In this document: positions 46,549 to 58,712 of the stretch, one piece after another
How positions within the stretch are numbered: the stretch's first letter is position 1
How the letters are laid out: every line of letters begins with the position of its first letter
Assembly (NCBI RefSeq): GCF_024139115.2
Contig: NW_026942946.1
Coordinates: 310,001-374,000 of the forward strand
Direction of reading: 5' to 3'
DNA from: Armigeres subalbatus
Taxonomy: Eukaryota > Arthropoda > Insecta > Diptera > Culicidae
Length of the DNA stretch: 64,000 bases
Made by a program: the position numbers and the translations under genes
Notes under the pieces: generated by a model
Told to the model about the DNA's origin: nothing
The model's input: the letters and a program-made list of their open reading frames with translations, nothing else
Databases searched by the model: none

Positions 46549-48290
46549 ACTTGATACTTGATAGGGTCCAGCTTCGATGAACCTACGCCGAATGGAGTAT
46601 CTTTTTTTACTGAACTCGATCTTGGGCCAATCGTTTCCAGTCGTCCTGAGCATTGAGCGCCCTCAGGTCCTCTTCAACTGCAAAAATCCATCGTGTACGC
46701 AGCTTTCCATGAAGCCTGCAGCTTCTTCTGGGTTCTCTACTAAACATTATTTTCGCTTGACGTTCTTCCGGCATACGAGCAACGTGTTCAGCCCACAGTA
46801 GTCGGCCTTGTTGTATAAGCCTAATAATATATAGCCTTTTACACACCAGGTACAACTCGTGATTCATGTGACGCCGCCAGATACCGTTCTCTTGTTTACC
46901 GCCGAGTATTGTCCGCAGCACCTTACGCTCAAACACTATGAAAGCTCTCCGATCAGCCAGCCATGTTTCATGGCCGTATAAAGCCACCGGAAGAATCAGA
47001 GTAGTATGCAGCGCAAAATTTGGCTTCGTTTGCAGACTACGGGACTTAAGCTGGTTACGAAGTTCATAATAAGCCCTATTTGCAGCTGCAATACGCCTTT
47101 TCACCTCGCAGGTAACATCATTATCGCACGTCACTAAGTTCCAAGATACACAAATTCTTCTACCACTTCAAATTTTTCACCCTCAAGCACCATTTCACAA
47201 GCACCACAACTAATGAACCCACGTTGATTGTCAGCGACCATGTACTTCGTTTTGCTGGTATTGATCGTGAGTCCAATCCTCGCTGTTTCTTTTTGAAAAG
47301 GTGCAAAAGCCTCTTCCACGGAACGGCGACCAATCCCGATAATATCGATATCGTCCGCAAATTCCAGGATAATGTGATAATGGTACTGCTTCTTTGCACA
47401 TCGGCTCTCCTAATTGCTTTCTCGAGCGCGATATTGAACAGTAGATTCGAGAGTGCATCACCCTGCTTCAATTCACCTAAGAAAACAAATGATGTCGATA
47501 TTTCATCCGCAACCCTTACACTTGATTTCAATCCGTCCAACGTTTTACGAATGAGCCGTATCAGTTTCGCCGGAAAACCATGTTCAAGCATAATTTGCCA
47601 TAATTCATTCTGCTTTACTGAATAGTACGCCGCCTTGAAATCGATAAACAAATGGTGTGTCTGCAAGTATTCCAGGAATTAATCAAACATTTGTCTCACG
47701 GTAAATATTTGATCCGTCGTTGATCGGCCCTCACGAAAACCTGCTTGGTATTCGCCGACGAAGGACTCTTCAAGTGGTCTCAATCTGTTGAACAGAATAC
47801 GGGACATAATTTTGTACCCCGAATTAAGGAGGGTTATTTCTCTGTAATTGGCGCACTCCAGTATGTGCCCTTTCTTAAAGAGAGGGAAAATGAGGCCGTC
47901 CAACCAGCTAGCAGGCATTTACTCGTCTTCCCATATTTTCGACATAATATGGTGCAGAACTTCAAAAAGCTGCTCACTGCCATGTTTGAGAAGTACAGCC
48001 GGGAGCTGGTCGTTGCACATGACGAGAGATGGCGTTGTCTTTCTCCGCACGCCAATGACAGACTCATAAATCTATGGGAGTCGATCCATGAAGCGGTGAG
48101 CGCAACAGCCCAAGAAGTGGTAGGCACTGCATAGAGGCGACCCAGGACGGGTTGGTTCGATGTGGAGGTCAGAAGATGATAGACAAGAGAACGTTGCTAG
48201 AAGCCGAGATGTTGGTGTCGGGTACCTGATCGAATACAGATCGGTATAAGGAGGCAGAGCAGATGAAAACGAACCCACCGCAAGAAGAAA
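46549..48290 (-). pseudogene. 5'-truncated element C copy (RT and C-terminal domain)
   Basis: The 3' end (46549, ACTTGATACTTGATAG on the plus strand) is shared with element C. Minus-strand frames give PASWLDGLIFPLFKKGHI and YQAGFREGRSTTDQIF (47918-47679), then motif A as HHLFIDFKAAYYSVKQ (47666-47160; the catalytic Asp is kept but AYD has become AYY). FADDIDIIG is readable near 47350. EEFVYLGT (47319-47134) is followed by RRIAAANRAYYELRNQL, LYGHETW and FERKVLRTILGGK (47134-46607). The endonuclease is missing and frameshifts are present. Confidence 0.85.
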
Positions 48291-48329
48291 GAGTATGAGA
48301 GTATGATTTGGCCGAGACAGGTCATTTGG

Positions 48330-48965
48330 TTTTCTTTGTTGGGTATGGGCATCACCATCTCGGTCCGAGCTCTATGTCTCCACCCACAAACGTGTCCTCG
48401 TGCGCATTTGCTGGTTGAAGATACCTTGGCCAAACAATTGTCCCTTAATCCGTAGGTTGGGCGTGTCAAACGACACCAGCAGAATATCATCTGCGTATAC
48501 ATAGAATATATAGTGGGCGGGAAGGAACGGAACACCCTTTGAACTCCTGTTTCCTCGGAAAGACCCACGAGCTTTGATTACCAATCATAGCAGAAGAGAG
48601 CCATATGAGGAAGTTCCGGACAAAAGCAAGGAGGTAACCAAAAATCCCACTATTTCAATTGTTGGAGAACGAAGGGGTCCAAGTTCGTTGAAGGCGTATG
48701 GCAGTACATCTACAGGTATGTGCCTAAATATGTCCCTTTCCGTATCCCGGGAGGAACGCGTGTTGACGAATGCCGAACCTACCATCGGCTTCTAATTTGT
48801 CTCTCAGCCACCGATTAACTCTCCACGACCTTGGAGACACAAGAGGTTAGTGAAATAGGTTGGTACTTTGTGACATCTCGAGACCAAATGTTGTTCTTGA
48901 AGATGGGTACAATAAAGCTGTTCTGTCACTCGTCCGGAAGAGTTTGACCATACCAGCTTGATTGA
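48330..48965 (-). pseudogene. RT fragment of a different non-LTR family (YADD-bearing)
   Basis: On the minus strand, YQPISLTSCVSKVVE with a following RWLRDKLEADGRFGIRQHAF (~48870-48770) is RT fingers sequence. VPFLPAHYIFYVYADDILLV (48584-48372 frame) is the active-site YADD loop. The motif A region between them is replaced by unrelated codons and a stop. The wording suggests an I/R1/Jockey-group element rather than families A-C. It is only ~640 bp long, with no visible ends. Confidence 0.7.
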
Positions 48966-49011
48966 TCAACTCTAACCGAATTTTGGCGGAGAGAAGAGGT
49001 TTTGATCGTGC

Positions 49012-49530
49012 GACGAGCTCGGTGTCTAGTGGCTACCGCTTCTCCTTATAAGCAGGAGGTCTGGTTTCAGGCTCGCCCTTTCCTACGTTTATTTCTATCT
49101 TAGTTCTTTCTGTGTTTCACGTTCTACCAACTATCTTACTGTTATTTCCTTCCACATCCCAAAACCTCCGAGGCACCTATGAGGTGGTAGAGTTCTCTGC
49201 ATCTTTCTTAAGTAGGTGTCCAACAAACCATCCTTCCTTCCTCAGCATTCGCAGGACGTGGCCGGACAGATCTCGACTATTGGAGTGATTTGCTTCCATC
49301 TAAGAGAGTGATTAGTCCCAAATCAATATCTGTGTAACGATGAAAGTAAAGCTACTCTCATCAGGTATCAGGTATCAGAATGTCGGCTCAGGGCACGTTC
49401 ACCTCAATTTGGGAGATTTGTGCCATCGCCTTCACAGCCTTTTTCATCACACTGACTCTCATACAATAGTCTTGGCTTGTACCACTACGAATTTGTGCGA
49501 ACCCAAATGCTAATGCTAATGCTAATGCTA
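49012..49530 (+). mobile_element. tRNA-derived SINE-like sequence (tentative)
   Basis: TGTCTAGTGGCTACC (49023-49037) resembles a pol III A box. GGTCTGGTTTCAGGC (49058-49072) is a degenerate B box 35 bp later, the spacing found in tRNA genes, but there is no cloverleaf. The body runs into a (GCTAAT)4 run at ~49508-49530, which could be its 3' tail. Confidence 0.45.
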
Positions 49531-50084
49531 GAGAAGAAGGTTTTTGATCTAGGATAACCAATTCTACGGGACCTGATAATTTTCAGATACTTGCGAGAGG
49601 GTGAAAAACAGCTCAGACGCGAAAACGGGCATTAAATTGGCGTTTTGGATCTGGGGGACTCGAAAGTTGGAAGATGAGGATCTGCTGGATGATTGCTGAC
49701 GGAGACCATCCGGCAAAATAGTCCCCAGAGTGTTGCCACCTAAAGGGTTGGAGATGGTATGAACGGGAGGAAAGATCTTCCTTACTTACTTATCTATACG
49801 TGCGGCTGCGGATTGGCCAGGGTAGACCGAGTCAAGAAAATTCGCCCTGGGTCTCTTTGCTAAATTACTGACCTGCATTCGGTTTTTCTTTATAGTCCTG
49901 GAGGGCAATTGCCTTATAGGCTGACCAACGAAGTATTCGCAGTGATCGAAGGCCTTCTTTCTCGTCTTAACCACGTTGCGTGTCGTCGATCGCCAGGAGG
50001 AGGATTTTGCTCATGTCAATGATTAAACTACTTTTATATTTGAAAATTTATATGAGCAACTGTCCGCGTTGGTAGTAGACCTGC
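49531..50084. other. Unassigned sequence
   Basis: The minus-strand frame 49974-49786 (62 codons) looks coding-like in composition but has no recognised motif; it may be a scrap of a retroelement. AAATTTATATGAGCAACTGTC at ~50044-50065 recurs with one change at ~63668-63690. Confidence 0.4.
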
Positions 50085-50170
50085 GCCGCCGCCGCCTGTT
50101 TTACTCACGCCGCCGCCGCCGACTATTTTGGGTCGACGTGCCGCCGATCATAATTTTCGCACGCCGATGA
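50085..50170. repeat. CCG-rich dispersed repeat, copy 2
   Basis: GCGCCGCCGCCGCC and CGCCGCCGCCGCCGAC runs are followed by GTGCCGCCGATCATAATTTT. It resembles 44085-44205 and 60240-60290. Confidence 0.5.
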
Positions 50171-50879
50171 CTGATTGAAATAAAAATAACTTGAGCCGAG
50201 TCGCGTAAAGTACGGGACATCGAAGATGGCCTTACAGTTGAGGACGAAATACGTATCTGTAATCGATACAACTTGAAGTTAATTGGAATATGTAGTACTA
50301 AATTCGTTTTATGATAGTTCATAAATATTTAAGATGAATCTCGTCAGAATTCAATTTCAAATCTACCTCAAGTGATCGTATCTCAAAGTAGGTGTGGCAG
50401 ACATTGTCTTGAATTAATAGGTTGGTTGATTAGTTTGTGAGTTTGAATGAAGGTTTATCTAGTAAATTTAATCTACTAAGTAGAATAAGCCAGAAATTGT
50501 TTAACTGATCTTAGACATTCTTTTAGCCAAGGCCTTATAGTTGGGCACCTAAACATGAAGGTGACCTGTACATTATGTTTTGTACATAAGCTTTTGTGAG
50601 GGCTTGAGCGCAACATTCTTTCACTGGTGTAGACAAATCATTGAAATTCGGATTCTCAAGTTAAGTAGAACTTGACTATCTCGACAATATTTTTTATTTT
50701 TCAAAATCAATCAGGGCACTCATTTGATCAGTTTTCTTTGATATTTAATATTTACCTTTAGAACAGTTGATTTTTCAACAAATAGCAGCATTATTAAACC
50801 CTACTGAATTCTTTTCCAGTTTTTTGTCCAGTATAACTATTTTTTATTTTGAAATCAATTTTGAATATGTTTGACGAAA
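50171..50879. other. AT-rich sequence, no feature recognised
   Basis: No repeat ends or coding similarity were seen. Confidence 0.4.
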
Positions 50880-51200
50880 CCACTTGATATATTTCCTTGT
50901 AAATTCCTCCAGCTATTCTGCCGAAAAGTTTCGTTAGAAAGCATAAGAAATTTACAGAATTTTTCGATTTCTTACGAAATTTCTTCGAAAATTCTTCGAC
51001 TTTCTTATTACAGATTTCTTTAGAAAATCTTGTACTATTCTTTTAGAAATTCCTAAAATGCATACGGAAAATTGTTTTAGAATTCTAAGAAAAGCTAGAA
51101 TTCCTGAAAACCCTTTAGAATTCTTGAAGTTTATTTAGTCAGGAAATTTCTTAAGGAATTCCTTAAGACATTCTATTGAGTTTCTTCGATGTTTGCTACC

Positions 51201-52143
51201 CAGGTAACCAATAAGCATTATATAAAGCATTTAAGAGGAATTATGCTGCCTTTACTGCAACATTAAAATGCCCAGAGTCCTATCCCTTTGCTATTTTAAT
51301 GCAGGTTTGGCCCAATATGAGCTGCATAAATGCTAAATTCTACTCAATCGATAAAGTAGAAATTTTGCTGAGTAGCATTTATTCAGCATCCGAAATCCTG
51401 AATAAACGCTTAATTTTAAAAACAAAAAAGTTTTTAATGACTTTTTTCTAATTCTTTTTACATAGTTTTTTCATATTATATCGTTGTATTTTCAATATTT
51501 GAAATGGAACATAATTTTTACTTTTCTTGAGGGGATTCATGGTCTCTTGCCACCCGACGCTGTAGTTGTCATCCCCTTACCATCTGGCCCATAAGAGAGA
51601 TGGTAGTTAGAATAATTTTGCCAACATAAACAAAACCCTCTTCAGGAACATTGAAACTTAATCTAACTCATCTCAGAATGCAACTCTACAAACGTTACCC
51701 AGTTGCAATAAAACAGCTACAGTAGCTGTTTTATCCATCCATATAGTGCAATGGAATAAAATGTAGCTAAACTATGTAACTAGTGATAGGGTTAGGTTAA
51801 CGACAAGTACTCCTGTCAATGGTCGGAATGGAAAAAAACATTCTGCACTACCGATTTCTTTCTCAAATGTAAGTTCATTTGACAAATAGTCCCTATATGG
51901 TTCCATTTGGAAAACGTTTGACGTAGAAACACTACAGGCTTTAAAGTGGCACTAATGTACTGTCCATTGCACTAACGAAAACATTGTGCATTCAAAATGC
52001 TATTATAAGACATACCTCTCATGATTGCTTTGAGAATGCTTATTTAGAACAGCCAGGTTTTCAAATCTTATTTACAGCATGGAGCATATGCAATGTCATG
52101 TATAATGCTCTATAGTGCTTCTTTAATGCTTATTGGTTACCTG
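51201..52143. mobile_element. 943-bp non-autonomous element, CAGGTAACCAATAAGC ends
   Basis: The first 20 bases, beginning CAGGTAACCAATAAGC, are matched exactly in complement by the last 20. GCATTA/TAATGC and TGCTAAAT/ATTTATGC motifs recur inside the ends. No transposase frame exists. It lies within the degenerate satellite. No confident target duplication was found, so the superfamily is open. Confidence 0.75.
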
Positions 52144-52610
52144 ACACTCTTTAATTTTTTAAGCAATGCCTTCGGAAATTATTCCTTACACATTAGAATA
52201 AATCGAATTCGGTAATTACGAAATCTCAGCAAGAACTGTCGAATAATACTGATTTTTGGAGATTTTGACAGTTAAACAATGGAAAAAATTACAAAACATT
52301 TGAAAAATATACAGATCTGCTGTTGAGATTTTACAAAATTTCCGAATACTAAAATGAATTAAGTGTAATATGACATCTTATTCCAGATATTCCATTAGGG
52401 ATGTCTTTGAAATTTCCTCAAGGGATTTCTTCATAACTTCTACAATTCCTTAAAAACAATCTCTGGGAATTCTTTTAGAACTTCCTGGAATCTTCGAAAA
52501 TCCTTCATAAGTTCTTTCGAAATTCTTTCAGTAATACTTTTGGAATGTTTTAGTGTTTGTTTATTTTTTTTGTTTTATTCTTCGAAAATTAAATTAATAA
52601 CTCCATCGAA

Positions 52611-52850
52611 TGGGAACTTAGCCGTGCAGTAAGATGCGTGGCTAGACCATCTTAGGGTGGCTGGGTTTCGATTTCCGGTCTGGTCTAGGAGATTTTGGGT
52701 TGAAATTGTTTGGCTTCCCTGGGCATAAGATTGTTAGCCTCATGATATACAAATGCAAAATAGTAACTGGTTTAGAAACCTCGCAGCTTATAACCAGTAG
52801 ATGCTTAAAAACACTAAGTTGCGAGGCGGCAATGTCCCATCAGAAACTAT
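52611..52850 (+). mobile_element. Feilai-like tRNA-derived SINE
   Basis: The 5' part has an A-box-like TTAGCCGTGCAG (~52618-52629) and a B box GGGTTTCGATTTCC (52663-52676). The body TTCCCTGGGCATAAG, TTAGCCTCATGATATAC and ACTAAGTTGCGAGGCGGC matches, from memory, the Feilai SINE family of Aedes. The 3' tail is lost after GGCGGCAATGTCCCAT. Confidence 0.75.
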
Positions 52851-53904
52851 TTCATTTCTAATTTTTTCAATTGATTTCCTGGAAGAAAATCCAAAAATTT
52901 CTGAAGAAATCTACGAAGGACTTAACTCTTAACTTTAAAAATCCTGAAATATCGAAAAATTCTTGGATTTTTTATTATTTAGGATAAAAATCTTGAGAGT
53001 TCCATTTAATATACAGGCATCTTTGCCCTAGAATGTGGTATTTCTATGAGTGTTTCAACTAAAACCTAGCGGTGGCAGTTAGCTTTACTGAACAATGAGC
53101 AGAGACAGGCAGCAGCGCATGCTTTAATTTTCTGCCACCTTGAGTTTACGCGAGTGCCGTTCGTTGATTGTTGATACACAAAGAGCTCGCTTTGAAATTG
53201 CGGTTTGTTCTATCATGCTATCTGTTTTGGAGCTCTCAAATGAGGAGTTTTGAAGAAATTCCTGGAGGTTTTGTGCAGAAATTTCGAATGAATTTTCGAA
53301 GAGCATGAAAGAGATCCTTCAGAGATTAGTTAGGATCAATTAGAAGAATTAGTTAGTTTTTCCTTGGGTATTCTTCCGAATTCCTTCAGAAATTCTTCTA
53401 AGAACTCTTTTGGATATTTTTGAAAAGTTCTAGGACGAAATTTCCTAAAGAAATCCTGAACAAGTTCCTTAAAGAATATCCGGAGAAATTCCTGAAGATT
53501 TATTTAAAATAACTCCTGAAGAAACTTCTGACGTCTTAGAATTTCCTCAAAAAAATCTTTGACATTCCGTCAAAACTTCGTTCAGAAATTAAATACTTCT
53601 GAAAATCCTTTTAAAATATCTACGGAAAATGTTTTAGGAGTTTGTCAAAACTTTGTCAAAAAATTTCAAAATGTTTTCTGAAAACTCCTTGAGAAATTCA
53701 TTTACGGATTACTTTAGACATTTCTTTAAGTTTTGGAAATTTGCTTAGAATTTCTTTGAAAATTAATTTACAAATTTCTTAGGGAGATTCTTTTGGAGTT
53801 CCTCTAGATTTTTTCGGAAATTCCTCTAGGCGTTCCTTTGCAGGTTCCTTGTCAACTTTCCTGAAATTTCCATAGGAATTATCTCAAAACTATCTTAAAC
53901 TTTG

Positions 53905-53936
53905 AGCCAACAAAACTAGATCGGTGCACATCGTTC
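53905..53936 (+). pseudogene. 5' piece of an older RT remnant split by element B
   Basis: The short readable stretch here (ending in the duplicated GCACATCGTTC) continues in frame at 57102, where LPVALYGHEAYTL follows. The two halves were one sequence before element B (53937-57090) inserted. The upstream end fades into the satellite. Confidence 0.6.
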
Positions 53937-54001
53937 TTTCACGGGCAGCAGGGACTATGTCCAAGGGCGGATCCTCCCAGGCCATCTGCGAGTTGTGGGG
54001 C

Positions 54002-54143
54002 TTGCCTAGGATGTGGTGGGGTTTGACAGTGGGCCCTGTTAACCTCTATAAAAGCTGCTGTATCCGCAAGTAGGCTCCACAAAGCGACCGTGTGCCGCTC
54101 AAGCACAAGCCCAAGTCCTGGTGTTAGGTGGGACGCTAAACAG
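54002..54143 (+). promoter_or_regulatory. Shared 5' leader module with TATA motif (element B, plus copy)
   Basis: CCTAGGATGTGGTGGGG, TATAAAA at 54048-54054 and CCTGGTGTTAGGTGGG are shared with 13836-13984 and 19188-19336. The TATA lies 112 nt from the element's 5' end. Confidence 0.55.
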
Positions 54144-54289
54144 CCCTGACACGACGGCCCTCCGACGAGAGCAGAGAGTTTCGCAGGCCAATAAGCCGCC
54201 TAGAAACCAATCATTACGAACAATATAAGAGATAATGCGACTCGATATAATCGGCAAAGACCTAGGCGACGAATACAGGATCACGATTG

Positions 54290-57070
54290 GAAGCTTGGAA
54301 CGAGATTGCAAGTCCATGGGTTTCGCAGGTTGCGACAGGATGATCTACGATGAATTACATCCCGCAACTTCGACGTCGTGGCGCTGCGGGAGATTTGCTG
54401 GACAGGACAGAAAGTGTGGAAAAGCGGGCATCGAGCGGCTCCTTCTCAAAGCTGTGCGCCACCAACGAGCTGGGAACCGGCTTCATGCGTGCTGGGTAAG
54501 ATGCGCCAACGCGTGATTGGGTGGCAGCCAATCAGCAAGGATGTGCAAGCTGAGGATTAAAGGCCGTTTCTTCAACTATAGCATCATCAACGTACACTGC
54601 CCACACAAGAGGAGACCGACGACGAGAAAGAAGCGTTCTACGCACGAGCTGGACAGACCCGATGGATGCCACTGCGGGACGTTAAAATCGTCATCGGCGA
54701 CATGAACGCACGGGTAGGAAGGGAGAAATGTATGACCGGTCTCGGACCGGATAGTCTGCACACCGTATCGAAATGCAGCCACGATGCATAAACTTCAGCC
54801 TCCCGCGGAATGGTGGTCCGAAGCACCTTCTTTCCCGCAAAAATATCCACAAGGCCACATGGAGATCACCTAACCAAGAAACGGAAACCAAATCGACCAC
54901 GTTCTAATCGACGGTAAATTCTTCTCCGACATCACGAACGTCCGCACTTACCGCAGTGCGAATATTGAATCAGCCACTACCTCGTTGCAGTATGCCTGCG
55001 CTCAAAACTCTCGACGGTGACAACACGCGTCGAAGTTGGACGCTCGAGCTTAACATTGGGCGCTACAAGACGGTGAACTACCCAGACAGCGCAGCAAGCT
55101 GGGTAACTTCCAACGGAAACAGCTGAGCGCAGCATCTCTTGAAGATGGCTGGAGAGATATTCGATCCGCCATTGGTAGCACCCCAACCGCTGCCTGGCAC
55201 GGTGCCCCGGATCAGAGAAACGACTGGTATGACGGCGAATGTGAGCAGTTAGTGGAAGAGAAGAGCAGCATGGAATTGCTGCACCCGCACGAGGGCGAAC
55301 GAGGCACGATATAAACAGGCGGAACAGACAAAACTCGATTTTCCGGAGGAAAAGCGCCACAGGAAGATCGAGACCGTGAAGAAACGGAGCACATGCCGCG
55401 CTAATAACGAAAGTTCTATGAGAATTAAACCGTTCACGTAAGGGCCACGTGCCACAGCCCGATATGTGTAAGGACATAAACGGAACCTTCTTACGAACGA
55501 GCGTGAGGTGATCAAAGTGGCACGCGAAGAACACCTGAATGGCGATGTGGCGGCGAAGATGGCGGTATGGTGATGGACCAGGGGGAACGCGCGCAGGACA
55601 ATTCTACCGGCTCCGGATCTCCAGGAAATCCAGGAGGAGATTGGCCGGCTAAGAACAACAAAGCCCCTGGGGTTGACCAACTACAGGAGGCTATTTAACA
55701 CGGTGGTGAGGCACTGGCTGAAGCGCTGCACTGGGTCATTACCAAGATTTGGGAGGAGGAAGTTTTGCCGCAGGTGGATGGAATGTCGTGTGTCCCATCT
55801 ACAAAAGGGCGATAAGCTGGATTGTAGCAACTACCGCGCAATCACTTGCTGAACGCCGCCTACAAGGTCTCTCCCAAATTTTATGCCGTCGACTACACCA
55901 ACTGCAAGGGAGTTCGTGGGGCAGTACCAGGCGGTTTTATGGGCGAACGCTCCACCACGGACCAGGTGTTTGCCATTCGCCAAGTACTGCAGTACCGAAT
56001 TACAACGTGCCCACATCATCATCTATTCATCGACTTCAAAGCCGCATATGATACAATCGATCGGACCAGCTATAGCTATAATGCACGAACACGGTTTTCC
56101 GGATAAACTGACACGGTTGATCAAAGCGACGTGGATCGGTGATTGCGTAGTTCGAGTTTCAGGGCATTCTCGAGTCCCTTCGAAACCCGCAGAGGGTTAC
56201 GGCAATGATGTCTTTCGTGTTTGCTATTCACATCGCTTTGGAAGGTGTAATACGAAGAGCAGGATTAACACAGTGGTACAATTTTCAATAAGTCCGTCCA
56301 GCTATTTGGTTTCGCGACGACATAGATATTATGGCACGTAACTTTGAGAGATGGAGGAAGCCTACATCAGACTGAAGAGGAAGCTAAGCGGATGACTAGT
56401 CATCAACACGTCGAAGACGAAGTACATGATAGGAAGAGTTCAAGAGAGATGTAGCCACCCACGCGAGTTTGCATCGTGGTGACGAAATCGAGTGGTTAGA
56501 AGAATTTGTGTACTTGGGCTCACTGGTGACTCCGAAAATAACACCAGCAGAAATTCGGAGACGCATAGTGGCTGGAAATCGTACGTACTTTGGACTCCGC
56601 AGACGCTCCGATCGAATAGAGTTCGCCGCCGTACCAAACTGACAATCTACAAAACGCTAATTAGACCGGTAGTCCTCTACGGACACGAGACCTGGACGAT
56701 GCTCGTGGAGGACCAACGCGCGAGGTTTTTTGAAAGGAAGTGCTGCGTACCATCTATGGTGTGCAGATGGCGGACGGTACGTGGAGGGCGAATGAACCAC
56801 GAATTGCATCAGCTGTTGGGAGAACCATCCATCGTTCACACCGCGAAAATCGGACGACTGCGATGGGCCGGGACACAGCCAGAATGTCGGACAGTAACCC
56901 GGTGAAAATGGTTCTCGATCCGACGGGCACAAGAAGGCGAGGTGCGCAGCGAGGGTGGATCGATCAGGTGGAAGATGACTTGCGGACCCTCCGTAGACTG
57001 CGTGGTTGGCGACGTGAGCCATGGACCGACCGAATGGAAGACTCTTATATCCACGACAGCCACTCGCCTT
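54290..57070 (+). pseudogene. Endonuclease-reverse transcriptase of element B (plus copy)
   Basis: CKSMGFAGCDRMIYDELHP (54235-54516 frame) opens the endonuclease; KLRIKGRFFNYSIINVHCPH (54517-54705) follows. The RT shows YQAVLWANAPPRT and GGFMGERSTTDQVF in alternating frames, and motif A HHLFIDFKAAYDTIDR (55846-56106) with the catalytic Asp intact, unlike the minus copy. Near 56315 a single base is missing within the F-A-D-D codons, shifting the frame at the active site. RRRTKLTIYKTLIRPVVLYG (56492-56905) marks the C-terminal domain. Frame changes are frequent; inactive. Confidence 0.85.
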
Positions 57071-57100
57071 AGTCTGAATAAATAATAATAGCACATCGTT

Positions 57101-57540
57101 CATTCTTCCAGTCGCCCTGTACGGTCATGAAGCATATACGTTAAAGATGCAGACATCGAATTCTCGAGTGTTTTAGTGTAAATACTACGCACAACATTTT
57201 GGTGTGGTAGAAAATGGTGAATGGCACAAATCAAGAGATTCCAGATTTACAAACATGCCGACATCGCAGGATTATAAAATAGGCAGATGACAGTGGGCTG
57301 GACATATAGTTCATATGCTGCAAGAGAGACCTGCAAAAGTCATGTCAGCAGAAAACTGGAAGGGACGTGGGCTCTGGGGCTGCGCTCTCTAGCTGTGTGC
57401 AATCTAGGAGAGTGCGCGTGCGGCGGCGTGCAGGGAAACTGGCGACTAGCGGTCCAAGAACGAGTGACCTGGAACAAAAGATTACAGTCAGTTTTTAGAC
57501 AACACAGAGTATACTACCAACATAGGAATAGGTAAAGGTA
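57101..57540 (+). pseudogene. Older RT C-terminal remnant, 3' piece
   Basis: It reads FILPVALYGHEAYTLKMQ, then after stops QWAGHIVHMLQERPAKVMS and an end resembling GNWRLAVQERVTW. This is the post-RT domain of the same broad group as elements B and C. It carries several stops and is older than the element B copy that split it. Confidence 0.7.
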
Positions 57541-57960
57541 ACTTAGGGAGAATTCTTTGAACATTTCCTAAGGAATGCCTTCACAACATTCTCCATTTCT
57601 TTTGATTTTTGGATCTCTTCAAAAATGTATTCAAAACTCCTCTGGAAATTACTTCGGAAATTTATTTGAAAATTCCTTCCAAAATTTATTTTAGGATGCA
57701 TTCAAAAATTCTGTTGGCATCCTTTGAAAATTTCTGGGTGATTTCTCGAAATATTCTTAAAGGTTCCTACTTGTTTTTTATGAATTCCTTCAGTTCCAAA
57801 GTTCTTCCGTAAATTTCTTCAAAATTTTGTGAAAATGCTTTCATAAACTCTTTGAAATTACTTTAAGAATTCCTCGATAGTTCTATAGAAAATTCACTTA
57901 GAAATTTCATCGAAACAAGTTCATTCTTTAATAAATTTCGAATGAATTCCTGCAGGAATA
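57541..57960. repeat. Degenerate GAAATTCCT-type satellite, right part
   Basis: AAATTACTTCGGAAATTTAT and AGAATTCCTCGATAG-type units continue the pattern of 53220-53904 beyond the retroelement block. Confidence 0.6.
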
Positions 57961-58384
57961 TTAGAGTTTTACTAAGGGACAATCCATATGGTACTGACGC
58001 AAAAAATATATTTTCACTCCCCTCTCCTTTGCCTCGCTTTTTGTATTAATTATCAAAAAAGTTTGTAAGGACGTCACGTGTCACGGGAATTCCTTCAAGA
58101 GATTTTTTTTCATTTCATATTTTTCAAGAAAAATATCTAAAAAAATATGCAGCCAATTAAACATTGCCCAAATCTGTATGCAACTCAAAGAATGGTAGTT
58201 CAAGTTTCAGAAATTTAGAATATATTGAGAAGTAAAACGACTGAATTATCAAATCTAAAATTGGAAATAACTTTTGAAAAAGTTGACAAATTAGTTCTAC
58301 TACTTCTACTTAAATGGTTCTACATTCCAACTAGAACTTGCCTGCTTTTTAACTTAGTATTCTATTGGCATTTCCTTTATTAAC
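57961..58384. other. Unassigned AT-rich sequence
   Basis: A CTCCCCTCTCCTTTGCC tract at ~58017 with ACGTCACGTGTCACGGG nearby suggests a MITE scrap, but no ends are visible. Confidence 0.35.
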
Positions 58385-58540
58385 TGAATAAAGCTTTTTT
58401 TGCCACATTGCATGAGTATGTATCTCTTGTAGCAAGTACAATGGTTCACTATGCCCAGGAAGTCGAGAATGTTTCCAACCCTTAAACATCCTAGACCGAA
58501 CCGAGAATCAAACTCGCCATCACCAGTTGGCACCTACTTC
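58385..58540 (-). mobile_element. Feilai-like SINE fragment
   Basis: On the minus strand GCCAACTGGTGATGGCGAG, a B-box-like GTTTGATTCTC (58513-58503), GGTCTAGGATG and CTCGACTTCCTGGGCATAG follow in the order expected of a Feilai-type SINE. The A-box side and the 3' tail are lost. Confidence 0.65.
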
Positions 58541-58712
58541 TTTTTCCTAAGGCTACTGGAAAAATTAGTTCTATAACAAATTCTAATTCTCAACATTGCT
58601 TAAGGTGAAGGTGAGTTGAGTACCAAAACAAAGCTTTGAAAGATTTGTATAAAACTATCATATACTGTGGTAGTATTGGTGTCGTATTAAAAAACACAAA
58701 AGAATACTAGTA

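Larger units (their letters stand above)
50880..53904. repeat. Degenerate GAAATTCCT-type satellite, interrupted
   Basis: Loosely periodic units (about 20-26 bp) such as AGAAATTCCTAAAA, AAATTTCTTCGAAAATTCTTC and GAAATTCCTGAAGA fill 50880-51200, 52150-52530, 52850-53010 and 53220-53904, and resume at 57541-57960. Insertions at 51201-52143 and 52611-52850 and the RT remnant from ~53905 break it up. Degeneracy suggests age. Confidence 0.65.
53937..57090 (+). mobile_element. Non-LTR retrotransposon B, plus-strand full-length copy, 11-bp TSD
   Basis: GCACATCGTTC occurs at 53926-53936 and again at 57091-57101 as a perfect 11-bp target duplication. The 3' end is an AATAAATAATAATA tail. The leader, endonuclease, RT and C-terminal domain follow the same order as the minus-strand copy at 16421-19405. 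At 3154 bp it is about the same size as element C. The insertion target was an older RT remnant. Confidence 0.92.

Noticed and set aside
49023..49072. A true tRNA gene.
   Set aside because: A- and B-box-like motifs are present but no cloverleaf with paired acceptor and anticodon stems can be drawn; a SINE head fits better.
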